Shown: piece by piece, positions 24,000 to 33,047 of the stretch
How the letters are laid out: each line of letters begins with the position of its first letter
How positions within the stretch are numbered: position 1 is the stretch's first letter
Source of the DNA: VRUE01 sp963753585
GTDB taxonomy: Bacteria; Actinomycetota; Thermoleophilia; Solirubrobacterales; 70-9
Assembly: GCA_963753585.1 (NCBI GenBank)
Contig: CAVWCU010000002.1
Span: 272,965-336,964, forward strand
Length of the DNA stretch: 64,000 nucleotides
Reading direction: 5' to 3'
Program-made: the position numbers and the translations under genes
The notes under the pieces: model-generated
The model's input: the letters and a program-made list of their open reading frames with translations, nothing else
Database searches by the model: none
Told to the model about the DNA's origin: nothing

Positions 24000-26555
24000 T
24001 TACTCGTACTGGAGCGAATCGAGCACGTCCAGGCGCGAAGCGCGGCGGGCCGGCGGGATAGCGGCGATCACCCCCGCGAAGGCGGACAGCACCATCAGCG
24101 CCAGCAGCGAGCCGACCGGGTAGGAGAGCTCGAAGCCTTCGTCCTTCAGCGGCTGCGCGATCAGAGCCGCGAAAATCACGCCCAGCACCATGCCGAGCAG
24201 GGCCCCGATCAGGGCCGTGATCACGGCCTCGTAGCGGATCATCGTCCGTACCTGGCGCCGCGACATGCCGATCGCGCGCAACATCCCCAGCTCCCGCGTC
24301 CGCTCGTGGATCGAGAGCGCCAGCGTGTTGGCGATGCCGAAGAGCGAGACGATCACGGCGAGCGCCAGCAGGGCGTAGATCAGGCCGAGCAGCTGGTTGA
24401 TCTGTTCTTCCTGGTTTTCCTTCAGCTCCTGCTGGTTGCGCACCTCGGCCACCGGGAAATCGCGCTTCATCAGGGCCGCAACGCTCGCCTGGACCTTGGC
24501 GGCATCGGCTCCGGGCGCCAGCTTGACGAAGTCGATCACATCGTCGCGCTGGTCGAACTGGCGCTCCATCAGGCTCTGGGTGACGATCGCGCTGCCGAGC
24601 AGGTCGGCCTTGTCTTCGAACTCGCCGACGACCTCGAGCTCGGGCCTGGCGCCGATCTGGGTGAGGAAGCGGACCCGGTCGCCAAGCGCGAGGCTGTTGC
24701 CGTCGGCAAAGGACTTGTCGACGATCACCTGGCCGTTCCTCAGCCTGCGCAGGGTCTCCGGGCCCCCTTCGGTCCAGTCGATGCTGAGCACGGCGTCGGC
24801 ATTGCGGGAGAGGGAGGAGACGCGCGGCTTGCCGCCCCCGTCGTCGAGCAGCTTCGCCTGGGCCGAGCGAAGGGAGGAGACCAGGTCGACCCCCTGCACC
24901 CGGGAGGCGGCCGGCACGATGCGGGGTGAGATCGGCGAGAAGCCGTCGCTGTTCTGGATTACCAGCTCGCCCTGGAAGCTCTCGTCGACCGCGGTCGCGA
25001 TCGAGCTCTTGATCCCGGCGGCGAAGACGGTGACGAAGGCGACCACGGCAAGGCCGATCATCAGCGCCGCCGCGGTGACCGCGGTGCGTGACGGGTTGCG
25101 CTGGGTGTTCTCGCGGGCCAGCCGCCCGGTCAGGCGGCGCACCATTTCCAGCGGCTTGCCGGCGACCGAGGCGAGCGGCCTGACCAGCCGCGGGCTGAAC
25201 AGCGAGACGCCGAGGATGACCACCACCGCCCCACCGCCCATCAGGCCGGCGGCCGCGCCACCCTCGGCGCCGCCGAAAAGCCCGGCGAGGAGCATCCCCA
25301 GCCCGGCGAGGCCGAGCAGCGCCGCGACGATCGCGGTCACCACGCCTCGCCGCCGGCTGTGGGGCAGCTCGATCGCCAGCAGGGCGGCGATCGGCGGCAC
25401 GCGGGTGGAGCGCAGCGCCGGGATGAAGGAGGAGACGAGGGTGACGCCGATGCCGATCAGCAGCGAGACGACGACCGTCCGGTCCTTGGTCACCAGGGCC
25501 GTGGTCGGCAGGTCGATCCCGATCGCGACGAAGAGGGCGTTGAGCCCGACCGCGATCCCGTAGCCGGCGAGGAGGCCGAGCAGGGCGCCCAGCATGCCGA
25601 TGAGCGAGGGCCTCTATCACCACCGAGCTGAGGATCTGGCGGCGGCTGGCGCCGAGGGTGCGCAGCATGCCGAACTCTTTGATCCGCTGCGCAACTGTGA
25701 TCGAGAAGGTATTGAAGATGAGGAAGGCGCCGACGAAGAGGGCGACGAAGGCGAAGACGAGCAGGGCGATGCGCAGGAAGCCGATGTCTTCGCGGATCTG
25801 GTCGGAGTTGCGTTCCGCATTCTCCTTCGCGGTCTCGACCAGGACCGAGGGCGGCACGACGCGCTGCACCCGCTGCTTCAGCGTCGCTTCGGAGACTCCC
25901 TCGTCGGCAGCGATCCCGATCTGGTCGAACTCGCCGCGCTTGCCGGTGATCCGCTGCGCCTCGGGCAGGATGAGGCCGGCGATGCTGGCGCCGCCCCACG
26001 ACGCGTCGCCGAGCCTGGTCAGGCCGACGATCCGGTAGGCCGCGACCCGCTCGACCGAGGCGAGCTTGAGGGTGTCGCCGAGCCCGAGTCCGGCCTCTTC
26101 GGCGGCGTCCTGGTCGAGGGTGGCCTCGGAGGCGTCCCGAGGCGGTCGCCCCTCTGATATAGGTCTGCGTTTCGAGCGCCTCCGGCAGGATCGAGGTGAT
26201 GAACTTGGGGGCGAATTTGGAGCCGATCTGCTCGTTCTCAGCGTCGAAGAAGCCGCCCGGCGTGAAGATCTGGCCGGCGGCCACGTCGCACGCCCCGCAC
26301 CCGCTCCACCCTGGGCAGCAGGCCGGCGCCGAAGCTGGGCACCTCGCCCGATTCCTGGCGCACCTCGTCCTTGGCCGAGATGACGACGTCGGTCTTCGCC
26401 AGCGAGTCTTCGAAGATTTCGTCGAAGGCGGCGAAGGTGGTGTCGGTGAGGATGTAGGTGCCGGCGACGAAGGCGACACCGATCACGACGGCCAGCGTCG
26501 TCGTCAAGGCGCGGATGCGGCGCGCCCAAAGGCTCTTGAGGGCGAGGCCCGTCAC
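24000..26555 (-). CDS. ABC transporter permease, FtsX/MacB-like, interrupted by three frame shifts
   Basis: About 850 residues when joined across three shifts near 26290, 26155 and 25605, each repaired by dropping one base. The N-terminal helix (RALTTTLAVVIGVAFVAG) is followed by a large external domain, an FtsX core (LVFAFVALFVGAFLIFNTF, GMLRTLGASRRQI), and a second half with another FtsX core (IALSIHERTRELGMLRAIGM after LFGIANTL). The protein ends in DVLDSLQYE. Two fused FtsX modules are typical of actinobacterial macrolide/lipoprotein-type exporters. Conserved motifs remain intact on both sides of each shift, which argues for sequencing insertions, not decay. The ATPase gene lies 3 bases upstream. 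Confidence 0.8.
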
Positions 26556-26558
26556 GGA

Positions 26559-27290
26559 CTAGTCAATCGTCTTCATCAGCTCGATCACCTCGTCGGTCGA
26601 GCCGGGGGCGGCGTCGTGGACGACCCTGCCGTCACGCAGGGTGATCAGGCGGTCGGCGTGGGCGGCGGCGGCGGGGTCGTGGGTGACCATGATCACCGTC
26701 TGGCCGAAGTCGTCGACCGCGTGGCGGAGCAGGCGCAGGACGTCGGCGCTCGCCTTCGAGTCGAGGTTGCCGGTCGGCTCGTCGGCGAAGACGACGGCCG
26801 GCTTGGAGACCAGGGCGCGGGCGACGGCGACGCGCTGCTGCTGGCCGCCGGAGAGCTCGGAGGGCCGGTGGGTGCGGCGGTCGCCGAGGCCGACGGTGTC
26901 GACCAGCTGGTCGAGCCAGGCCTGGTCGGGCTTGCGGCCCGCAATCGAGAGCGGCAGCACCAGGTTCTCCTCAGCGGTGAGGACCGGCAGCAGGTTGAAG
27001 AACTGGAAGACGAAGCCGAGCTTGTCGCGGCGCAGCTTGGTCAGCTCGGCGTCGTCGAGGCTGGTGATCTCCTGGCCGTCGAGGACGACGGTGCCGGCGG
27101 TCGGCTTGTCGAGCCCAGCGAGGATGTGCATCAGGGTCGACTTGCCCGAGCCCGATGGGCCCATGATCGCCGTAAAGCGACCGCGGTCGAATGCCGTGCT
27201 GACGTCGACCAGCGCGTCGACCGCCGCCTCGCCCTCGCCGTAGCGGCGCGATACGCCGCTGGCCTGCACCACCTGCCCGTTGGAGTCCAT
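26559..27290 (-). CDS. ABC transporter ATP-binding protein (MacB/LolD type)
   Basis: A 243-residue ATPase that powers the downstream FtsX-like permease. Walker A is GPSGSGKST near residue 42, the Q-loop lies in FVFQFFNLLPVLTAEENL, and the ABC signature is LSGGQQQRVAVARAL. Walker B is VVFADEPTGNLD, and the switch His is in MVTHDP. The LPVLTAEEN and TGNLDS features are typical of the MacB/LolD group. The ATG at 27290 follows TACGGT by 6 bases, fitting a leaderless start. ATPase and permease together would extrude lipids, peptides or lipoproteins through a non-classical mechanotransmission exporter. The substrate is unknown. Confidence 0.93.
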   Translation of the reverse strand: MDSNGQVVQASGVSRRYGEGEAAVDALVDVSTAFDRGRFTAIMGPSGSGKSTLMHILAGLDKPTAGTVVLDGQEITSLDDAELTKLRRDKLGFVFQFFNLLPVLTAEENLVLPLSIAGRKPDQAWLDQLVDTVGLGDRRTHRPSELSGGQQQRVAVARALVSKPAVVFADEPTGNLDSKASADVLRLLRHAVDDFGQTVIMVTHDPAAAAHADRLITLRDGRVVHDAAPGSTDEVIELMKTID

Positions 27291-27296
27291 GGCGGC

Positions 27297-27302
27297 ACCG
27301 TA
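27297..27302 (-). promoter_or_regulatory. -10 element of the ABC exporter operon
   Basis: TACGGT on the minus strand, with 6 bases to the ATG at 27290. Confidence 0.5.
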
Positions 27303-27366
27303 TCGAGACGAGGGGGCGGGCAGGCGGCGCGCTTGGATAAGCAAATCGATTCGCAACACTCATAGA

Positions 27367-27372
27367 TAGCCT
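27367..27372 (+). promoter_or_regulatory. -10 element of the HAD-MFS unit
   Basis: TAGCCT with 6 bases to the GTG at 27379 and no Shine-Dalgarno sequence. Confidence 0.5.
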
Positions 27373-27378
27373 GCCCGC

Positions 27379-28164
27379 GTGGCGTTGGCTGACGACTTCG
27401 ACGGGTTTCTGGTCGACCTCGACGGGGTCGTCTGGGTCGGGCGCGAGCCGGTGCCGGGGGCGGCGGAGGCCCTGCGGGCGCTGATCGACGCCGGCAAGGA
27501 GATCGTCTTCGTCACCAACAACCCGGGCCGGCCGCCCGCCACCTACGCCGAGCGCCTGCGCGGGAGCGGCATCCCGGCCGAGGAGGACCGCGTCCTCACC
27601 GCCGGGGTGGTGACCGCGCGGCTGGCGGCAGACCGGGTCGGCGCGGGAGCAGGTGCCTTCGTGATCGGCGCGCCCGGCCTCAAGGAAGCCACCGCCGAGG
27701 CCGGCCTGGAGCTGCTCGACGGCGAGGCCGGTCGCGAGGCCGGCGTCGTGCTCGTCTCCGGCCACCGCGAGTTCGACTACGGGGAGCTGCTAACCGCGAC
27801 GCTGGCGCTGCAGCGCGGCGCCGCCCTGTTCGCGACCAGCCGCGACCCGACCCTGCCGATGCCCGGCGGCGCCTGGCCCGGCACCGGCGCGGTGCTGGCC
27901 GCGGTGGAGACGGCCTCGGGCGCCCGTGCCGAGATCGGCGGCAAGCCCGAGCGCCACCTCTTCGAGCAGGCGCGCGCGTCGATCGGCGACGCCGAGCGGG
28001 TGGCGATGGTCGGCGACCGGATCGCCTCCGACATCGAGGGGGGGCGGCGCGCCGGGCTGGCGACGATCCTCGTCCTCACCGGCGCCGGCTCGCGTGAGCA
28101 GGCCGAAGTCGCCGATCCGCCCCCCGACCACGTGCTCGACGACCTCTCGGGGCTGCTGCGATGA
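27379..28164 (+). CDS. HAD-superfamily (IIA, NagD-like) phosphatase
   Basis: A 261-residue phosphatase. Motif I is FLVDLDGVVW with the nucleophile Asp, motif II is VFVTNNPGRPP, and motif III is the Lys in GGKPERHLF. Motif IV is MVGDRIASDIEGGRRAGL. The large C2 cap between motifs II and III and the GKP motif are typical of the NagD/4-nitrophenylphosphatase/phosphoglycolate phosphatase group. The exact substrate is uncertain. The GTG at 27379 is supported by the -10 element 6 bases upstream. It overlaps the MFS gene by 4 bases. Confidence 0.85.
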   Translation: MALADDFDGFLVDLDGVVWVGREPVPGAAEALRALIDAGKEIVFVTNNPGRPPATYAERLRGSGIPAEEDRVLTAGVVTARLAADRVGAGAGAFVIGAPGLKEATAEAGLELLDGEAGREAGVVLVSGHREFDYGELLTATLALQRGAALFATSRDPTLPMPGGAWPGTGAVLAAVETASGARAEIGGKPERHLFEQARASIGDAERVAMVGDRIASDIEGGRRAGLATILVLTGAGSREQAEVADPPPDHVLDDLSGLLR

Positions 28165-29335
28165 GCGTCGCAACCGAAGGAGGGCCCTCCGTACCCCGCC
28201 CGGGGATCGCCTTCGCCGGCGTCTTCGCGGTCACCTTCTGCGGGCTGTTCGCGGTCGGCGCGGTCCTGCCCGTGCTGCCCCGCTACGTCCACGGCCCGCT
28301 CGACGGGGGCAACATCGCGGTCGGGATCGTGGTCGGCTCCTACGCGATCACGGGCCTGCTGCTGCGGCCCGTCGCCGGCCGGCTGGCCGACCACCGCGGC
28401 CGCAAGTCCACCGTCCTGCTCGGCTCGATCATCGTCGCACTCGGCGGCTTCATGTACCTGCTGCCGCTGGGCGTGCCCGGCCTGGTCGCGGCCCGACTCG
28501 TGCTCGGCGCGGGCGAGGGCGCGGTGTTCACCGCCAGCTCGGCCTGGGTGGTGGACCTGGCGCCGCCTTCCGCGGCGGGGACGGTTGATCGGCCTCTACG
28601 GCCTCTCGGTCTGGGCGGGGCTCAGCATCGGGCCGCTGTTCGGCGAGCTGCTCCTCAACGCCTCCAGCTACACCGTGGTCTGGCTCTTCGCTGGAGCGGT
28701 GCCGCTGCTGGGAGCCGTGATCGCCACCCGGCTGCCCGACCCGTTCCACCCCGCCCCACATCCCGAGGACGAGCATCACCCGCTGATCGAGCGCGAGGCG
28801 ATCCGCCCCGGGATCGCCCTCGCCCTCGCCTCGATCGGCTACGCCACCATCGCCGCCTTCGTCGTCCTCCACCTCGACGCACGGGGCGTCGGGCACGGCG
28901 CCACCGTCTTCGGCGCCTTCGCGACGATGGTCGTGCTGACGCGGCTCATCGGCGGCGACCTGCCCGACCGGGTCGGGGCCGCCCGGGTCGCCATCGTCGC
29001 CGCCTCGGTCGAGGCCATCGGGTTGGCCACGCTGGGCTTTGCCCACAGCCTCCCGGTCGCACTGGCGGGTGCCCTGGCGATGGGGGCGGCCTTCTCGCTC
29101 CTCTACCCCTCGCTGTCGCTGATCGTGGTCAGCCGCGTCTCCGAGACCAGGCGCGGCGCGGCGCTCGGTACCTTCACCGCCTTCTTCGACGCCGGGATCG
29201 GCCTCGGCGCGCCCCTCGCCGGCCTGGTTGCCGCGGTCGTCAGCTACGAGGGGGCCTTCCTCGTCTCGGCCGCGATCGCCTTGGTCTCGGCCGCGACGAT
29301 CGCCTTCGTGATCAGCCCCCGCGGCCGGACGCTGA
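28161..29335 (+). CDS. MFS transporter, interrupted by two frame shifts
   Basis: About 390 residues with some twelve transmembrane helices. The N-terminal half includes the loop 2-3 signature GRLADHRGRKSTVLLG. The second half begins RLIGLYGLSVWAGLSIGPLFGEL. The halves are in different frames, joined by removing one base near 28573 (CCTTCCG). After the last helix the frame has no stop and would run antisense through the thioesterase gene to 30078. Removing one C from the run at 29316-29320 gives a stop at 29333-29335. Sequence conservation is intact, so these look like base-insertion errors. The substrate is unknown. Overlap with the HAD gene suggests a shared function. Confidence 0.75.
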
Positions 29336-29346
29336 TGGCTGACTCG

Positions 29347-30132
29347 CTAGCGCCGGGCGATGAGGAGCGATTGAGCGGCGCGGCCGATGCGGCCGCGCTC
29401 GTCGGAGAGCTCCGACTCGGCGGTGCCGATGCCACTGGGCCGGGGGCGGGTGACGGCGTCGACGCAGACCCACTCGCCCTCGGGCATGCGCTCGAAGTGG
29501 ACGGTGAGGTCGACGTTGATGAAGACGTAGGAGCGCCAGTCGAGCACGGCACTGATCCCGTTGCCGACGTCGGCCGCGACCAGCGCCCGCTGCAGCGGAG
29601 TCGGCTCCTCGCCGGCCACGAGCGGGTAGCGCATCCGCATCCAGACCGTCGCCGGTCCCGGCTCCCGGAACGCCCCCGAGACCGACTTCCACTCCATCGC
29701 CGTGTGGTAGCCGACGCTCTGGCCGGTGGCGAAGAACTCAGGTGCCTGGCCCTGCTCGGGCCCGGGCGGCGGATCGTCGAGCCGGGTCGCCTCCTCCGGC
29801 ATCTCGACCTCGGTCCTCCGCAAGAGCCAGGCGGTTGCCCGCATCAGCTCCCCGTCGTCGTTCGACAGCGAAGCCTCGACCAGCTGCACCCTCCTCCCGG
29901 GTCGCAGCACCCGCGACCCGACCCGCACCTCGCCGATCGGCACCGGCCGCAGAATCTCAAGCACGATCCGCCCAACCTGAAACTCCTCGGACCCGACAAG
30001 CTCCTCTATCTCACGCCCGAGCAATGCCGAGGGCGGCCCAGCGTGTTGGGAGCCCGGGTCCCAAGGGCCACGTGTTAGCTCACTGGCAACGAAGCTGCCG
30101 TCGCCGCTCCGCTCGTAGAACGCCTCGTTCAT
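29347..30132 (-). CDS. acyl-CoA thioesterase-like (double hot-dog) protein
   Basis: A 261-residue protein of the TesB-like thioesterase family. The first half carries RGPWDPGSQHAGPPSALLGREIE, a typical hot-dog helix start with HAGPP. The second half carries ATVWMRMRYPLVAGEEPTPLQ and ADVGNGISAVLDW, with the catalytic-type acidic residue, and ends in WVCVDAVTRPRPSG. It probably hydrolyses acyl-CoA esters. The ATG at 30132 follows TACGAT by 9 bases and has no Shine-Dalgarno sequence. The promoter directly abuts a 29-bp inverted repeat shared with the divergent msrB gene. Confidence 0.75.
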   Translation of the reverse strand: MNEAFYERSGDGSFVASELTRGPWDPGSQHAGPPSALLGREIEELVGSEEFQVGRIVLEILRPVPIGEVRVGSRVLRPGRRVQLVEASLSNDDGELMRATAWLLRRTEVEMPEEATRLDDPPPGPEQGQAPEFFATGQSVGYHTAMEWKSVSGAFREPGPATVWMRMRYPLVAGEEPTPLQRALVAADVGNGISAVLDWRSYVFINVDLTVHFERMPEGEWVCVDAVTRPRPSGIGTAESELSDERGRIGRAAQSLLIARR

Positions 30133-30141
30133 TCGCGGCGC

Positions 30142-30147
30142 ATCGTA
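30142..30147 (-). promoter_or_regulatory. thioesterase -10 element (leaderless)
   Basis: TACGAT on the minus strand, 9 bases from the ATG at 30132. It directly adjoins the left arm of the 30148-30275 inverted repeat. Confidence 0.55.
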
Positions 30148-30275
30148 AGGGCGGTGGGGGGCGCCTCTCCAGTCCCTCCCCAGCACCGCAGGGTGATTCC
30201 CAGCCCCGAAGGGGCTCCAGGTTGCACCGCCTCCGGCGGTGCAATGGGGACTGGAGAGGCGCCCCCCACCGCCCT
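30148..30275. repeat. 29-bp perfect inverted repeat enclosing two smaller hairpins
   Basis: The arms are 30148-30176 and 30247-30275, perfectly complementary over 29 bases. The 70-base interior holds two further perfect hairpins: AGCCCC-GAA-GGGGCT (30202-30216) and TTGCACCGCC-TCC-GGCGGTGCAA (30222-30244). The whole could form a cruciform or a three-way structure. It fills the divergent gap between the thioesterase and msrB promoters, so both promoters see the same upstream sequence. Confidence 0.85.
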
Positions 30276-30276
30276 C

Positions 30277-30282
30277 TACCCT
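30277..30282 (+). promoter_or_regulatory. msrB -10 element (leaderless)
   Basis: TACCCT, one base beyond the right arm of the inverted repeat, with 6 bases to the ATG at 30289. Confidence 0.55.
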
Positions 30283-30288
30283 TGAGGC

Positions 30289-30702
30289 ATGGAGAAGACC
30301 GAGAAGACCGACCAGGAATGGCGCGACCAACTCACCCCCGAGCAGTTCGAGGTGACCCGCAAGGCCGGCACCGAGCGCCCCTTCACCGGGCCCTACGTCG
30401 ACGAGAAAGGCGAGGGCATGTACCACTGCGTGTGCTGCGGCACCGAGCTCTTCTCCTCGGACACCAAGTTCGACTCGGGCACCGGCTGGCCCAGCTTCAC
30501 CGAGCCGGCCAACCTCGAGCACGTCGAGCTGCGCCCAGACAACAGCCTCTTCATGCGCCGCACCGAGGTCGTCTGCAGGCACTGCGACGCCCACCTGGGC
30601 CACGTCTTCGACGACGGCCCCCTCGAGCGCGGTGGCCAGCGCTACTGCATCAACGGCTGCGCGCTGGAGCTCAAGGCTTCCCCCCAGCACCCAGATAGCT
30701 GA
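30289..30702 (+). CDS. msrB: peptide-methionine (R)-S-oxide reductase
   Basis: A 137-residue enzyme that repairs methionine-R-sulfoxide in oxidised proteins. Two CxxC zinc pairs are CVCCGTELF and CRHCDAHLGHVF. The substrate-pocket motif is FDSGTGWPSF, and the catalytic Cys is in RYCINGCAL. The length is normal and no signal peptide is present, so it is cytoplasmic. The start lies 6 bases after TACCCT. The 3' end overlaps the convergent response-regulator gene by 32 bases. Confidence 0.95.
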   Translation: MEKTEKTDQEWRDQLTPEQFEVTRKAGTERPFTGPYVDEKGEGMYHCVCCGTELFSSDTKFDSGTGWPSFTEPANLEHVELRPDNSLFMRRTEVVCRHCDAHLGHVFDDGPLERGGQRYCINGCALELKASPQHPDS

Positions 30703-31321
30703 ACTTCACCGCCAGCGCAACCGCCTCGGTGCGCGTGTCCACCTCGAGCTTGCCGATCGCGTTGCGCACATGGGTGTGGACCGTCGCCGGACTGAGCGCC
30801 AGGCGTTCGGCGATCTCTTTCACCCGCAGGCCCTCGGCGAGGAGCTCGAGGATCTGACGCTCGCGAGGAGAGAGCGTCAGCAGTTTCTCGACCTCTGACG
30901 GCTTGCCGCCGGCGAAGTCGCCGCCGAGGAAGGTGCCGCCGCTGGTGACCGCCTTGACGGCGCGGGCGATGTCCTCAGCCGGGGCCGACTTCAACACGTA
31001 TCCCGAGGCTCCCGCCCGCAACGCCAAGGCCAGCAGGTCGGGCTGGGCGTGGGCGGTGAAGACGACCACTTTGGTGCGGGGGCGCGCCTTCAGCACCTCC
31101 TTGGTGGCCTCGATCCCGTCGCGCTTGGGCAGCTCGACGTCGATGATGAGGACGTCGGGCTCCAGTTCCTTCACCACGTCGACCACGTCGCGTCCGTCAC
31201 CGGCCTCGCCGACGATCTCGACCGTGCTCGAGTTGGCCATCCGGGCCTTGATCGCCTCGCGGACGATCTCGTGGTCGTCGCAGAGGACGACCCGCTTGGC
31301 ATCTCTGACGCCGGTGCTCAT
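30671..31321 (-). CDS. NarL/FixJ-family response regulator
   Basis: A 216-residue response regulator. The receiver has VLCDDHEIVREA, the phospho-Asp in VLIIDVELPKRDG, Thr in VVFTAHA and Lys in YVLKSAP. The C-terminal LuxR-type helix-turn-helix is LTLSPRERQILELLAEGLRV followed by IAERLALSPATVHTHV. It starts inside the serS stop (ATGA), so it is translationally coupled to seryl-tRNA synthetase. No histidine kinase is adjacent; it is an orphan here. The 3' end is antisense to the last 32 bases of msrB. Confidence 0.92.
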   Translation of the reverse strand: MSTGVRDAKRVVLCDDHEIVREAIKARMANSSTVEIVGEAGDGRDVVDVVKELEPDVLIIDVELPKRDGIEATKEVLKARPRTKVVVFTAHAQPDLLALALRAGASGYVLKSAPAEDIARAVKAVTSGGTFLGGDFAGGKPSEVEKLLTLSPRERQILELLAEGLRVKEIAERLALSPATVHTHVRNAIGKLEVDTRTEAVALAVKFSYLGAGGKP

Positions 31322-32589
31322 CGTGAACCGATCCTCTCAGGCGCCCCGTACGAATGCAAAATAGTGGGTAGCGTGAACCCTCCGTCCCGCTCCTGCCGGT
31401 TCTCGATCAGCGCGATCATCGTCCGTCCCACGGCCACCGCCGTCCCGTTCAGCGTGTGCACCGCCTCCGGTGATTCGCCGTCGCCGGGCCGATACCTACA
31501 ACTGAGGCGCCGCGCCTGGTAGTCGGTCGTGTTGGAGCAGGAGGTCAGCTCGCGGTAGCGCTCCTGACTGGGGATCCAGGCCTCGCAGTCGTACTTCTTC
31601 GCCGCCGGGGCGCCGAGGTCGCCGGCGGCCACGTTGACGACGCGGTAGGGGATCTCCAGCGCCGAGAGGATGCGCTCCTCGATCGCGAGCAGGCGCTCGT
31701 GCTCGGCCGCGGACTCCGAGGGCTCGACAAACGAGAACATCTCGACCTTGTCGAACTGGTGGACGCGGAAGATGCCCCGCGTGTCGCGCCCGGCGGCGCC
31801 GGCCTCGCGGCGAAAGCAGGTCGAGAAGCCGGCGTAGCGCAGGGGCAGGCGATCGGCCTCGAGGATCTCGTCGGCGTGCAGGGCGGCGAGGGAGACCTCT
31901 GAGGTGCCGACGAGGAAGAGCTCGTCCTTGGGCACCTCGTAGATCTGGTCGCGGTCGCCGGGCAGGAAGCCGGTGCCGTAGAGCGCCTCTTCGCGGACGA
32001 GGACGGGCGGGACGACGGGCTCGTGCCCCTCGCCGCGAACCAGGTCGAGGGCGAAGCGGACCAGCGCCAGCTCCAGCATCACCAGGTCGCCCTTTATGTA
32101 GGCGAAGCGCGAGCCGGAGAGGCGCGCACCGGCCTCCATGTCGATCAGGCCGAGCTCGGTGCCGAGCTCGAGGTGGTCGCGAGGCTCGAACTCAAAGCTC
32201 GGCCGCTCGCCCTCCTCGCGCAGGACGACCGCGTCCTCCTCGGTCATCCCTTCGGGAGCGTCGGGATCGGGCAGGTTGGGCAGGGCCCCGACCAGCCGCT
32301 GCAGGTCGGCCTCGACCTGCTCCAGCTCGGCCTTGCCGGACTCGATCGTCTCCTTCAGCGCCGCCACCGCCTGCATCTGCTCCTCGGCGTCCTCGCCACG
32401 CTGCTTCGCCTCGCCGATCTGCTTGGAGAGCGTCTTGCGCTCCGCCTGAGCGCCCTCGACCCGGGGCAGCAGCTCGCGGCGGCGGGCGTCGAGCGCGAGC
32501 AGCTCGTCGAGCGGCTCGGCGGCTCCGCGGCGTGCGAGCGCCGCCTTGACCCGCTCGGGGTCGGAGCGGATCAGCTTCAGGTCGAGCAT
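31318..32589 (-). CDS. serS: seryl-tRNA synthetase
   Basis: A 423-residue class II synthetase charging tRNA-Ser. The N-terminal arm is a long coiled coil at about residues 25-105 (ELLPRVEGAQAERKTLSKQI and following). The catalytic core has LVGTSEVSLAALH, motif 2 in FSTCFRREAGAAGRDTRGIFR, and motif 3 in NGTAVAVGRTMIALIENRQ. The ATG at 32589 has no Shine-Dalgarno sequence. TAACGT lies 9 bases upstream, and its TAA is also the stop codon of the preceding cytochrome gene. Confidence 0.96.
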   Translation of the reverse strand: MLDLKLIRSDPERVKAALARRGAAEPLDELLALDARRRELLPRVEGAQAERKTLSKQIGEAKQRGEDAEEQMQAVAALKETIESGKAELEQVEADLQRLVGALPNLPDPDAPEGMTEEDAVVLREEGERPSFEFEPRDHLELGTELGLIDMEAGARLSGSRFAYIKGDLVMLELALVRFALDLVRGEGHEPVVPPVLVREEALYGTGFLPGDRDQIYEVPKDELFLVGTSEVSLAALHADEILEADRLPLRYAGFSTCFRREAGAAGRDTRGIFRVHQFDKVEMFSFVEPSESAAEHERLLAIEERILSALEIPYRVVNVAAGDLGAPAAKKYDCEAWIPSQERYRELTSCSNTTDYQARRLSCRYRPGDGESPEAVHTLNGTAVAVGRTMIALIENRQERDGGFTLPTILHSYGAPERIGSR

Positions 32590-32598
32590 CGCTCGGGG

Positions 32599-32604
32599 AC
32601 GTTA
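32599..32604 (-). promoter_or_regulatory. serS -10 element overlapping the cytochrome stop codon
   Basis: TAACGT on the minus strand, 9 bases before the serS ATG. Its first three bases are the TAA stop of the upstream cytochrome c gene. Confidence 0.5.
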
Positions 32605-33003
32605 GGGCGCCGGCTGGGCGCCGGGACGGGGTGATTCTTCGGCTTCGTCGCCCGCGTACCTGGCGACGAAGCGGGCGACTTCGTCGGCCTCGTCGCCGAC
32701 GACGATGTTGGCGGGCATGATCGCGCCGGAGAAACCGCCGTTCTGGATAGCGAAGAGAGCGTCCTCATAAGTCTCGGTTCGCTGGTCGAGGTTCGGACCC
32801 TGCGTGCGCAGGCCGCGATTGCCGCTGCCCTGGGTGCCGGCGGCGCTCAGCGTGTGGCAGCCGGAGCAGTGTGTGGCGAAGAGGGCGGCCCCTCCGTGAC
32901 TGGGATCGTTCTCGGCGACCGAGACGCCTTCTTCGCCGAACCCGCAGGCGGCGAGCCCGAGAGCGGCGAGGACGACCATGGCTGTGATCAGTGCAGGGCG
33001 CAC
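32602..33003 (-). CDS. lipoprotein cytochrome c (class I)
   Basis: A 133-residue exported monohaem cytochrome. The signal sequence ends in a lipobox LGLAACG, so it is probably a membrane-anchored lipoprotein. The haem site is CSGCH near residue 47, and the distal Met is in GAIMPANIV near 94. The C-terminus is a short acidic/proline tail. It could serve as an electron carrier to an oxidase, but no oxidase genes are in this window. The GTG at 33003 follows TATGAT by 9 bases, one of the best leaderless promoters here. Confidence 0.9.
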   Translation of the reverse strand: MRPALITAMVVLAALGLAACGFGEEGVSVAENDPSHGGAALFATHCSGCHTLSAAGTQGSGNRGLRTQGPNLDQRTETYEDALFAIQNGGFSGAIMPANIVVGDEADEVARFVARYAGDEAEESPRPGAQPAP

Positions 33004-33012
33004 GCGGCGCGC

Positions 33013-33018
33013 ATCATA
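33013..33018 (-). promoter_or_regulatory. cytochrome c -10 element (leaderless)
   Basis: TATGAT on the minus strand, with 9 bases to the GTG at 33003. Confidence 0.65.
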
Positions 33019-33047
33019 TTGTCTTGACCCGATCCGGTTCCTCCACG

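Noticed and set aside
23754..24061. C-terminal extension of the DUF4396 protein through csoR
   Set aside because: The frame has no coding character and runs out of phase over a well-conserved repressor gene.
28585..30078. MFS protein extended through the thioesterase region
   Set aside because: The extension is antisense to a real gene; a single extra C at 29316-29320 explains the missing stop.
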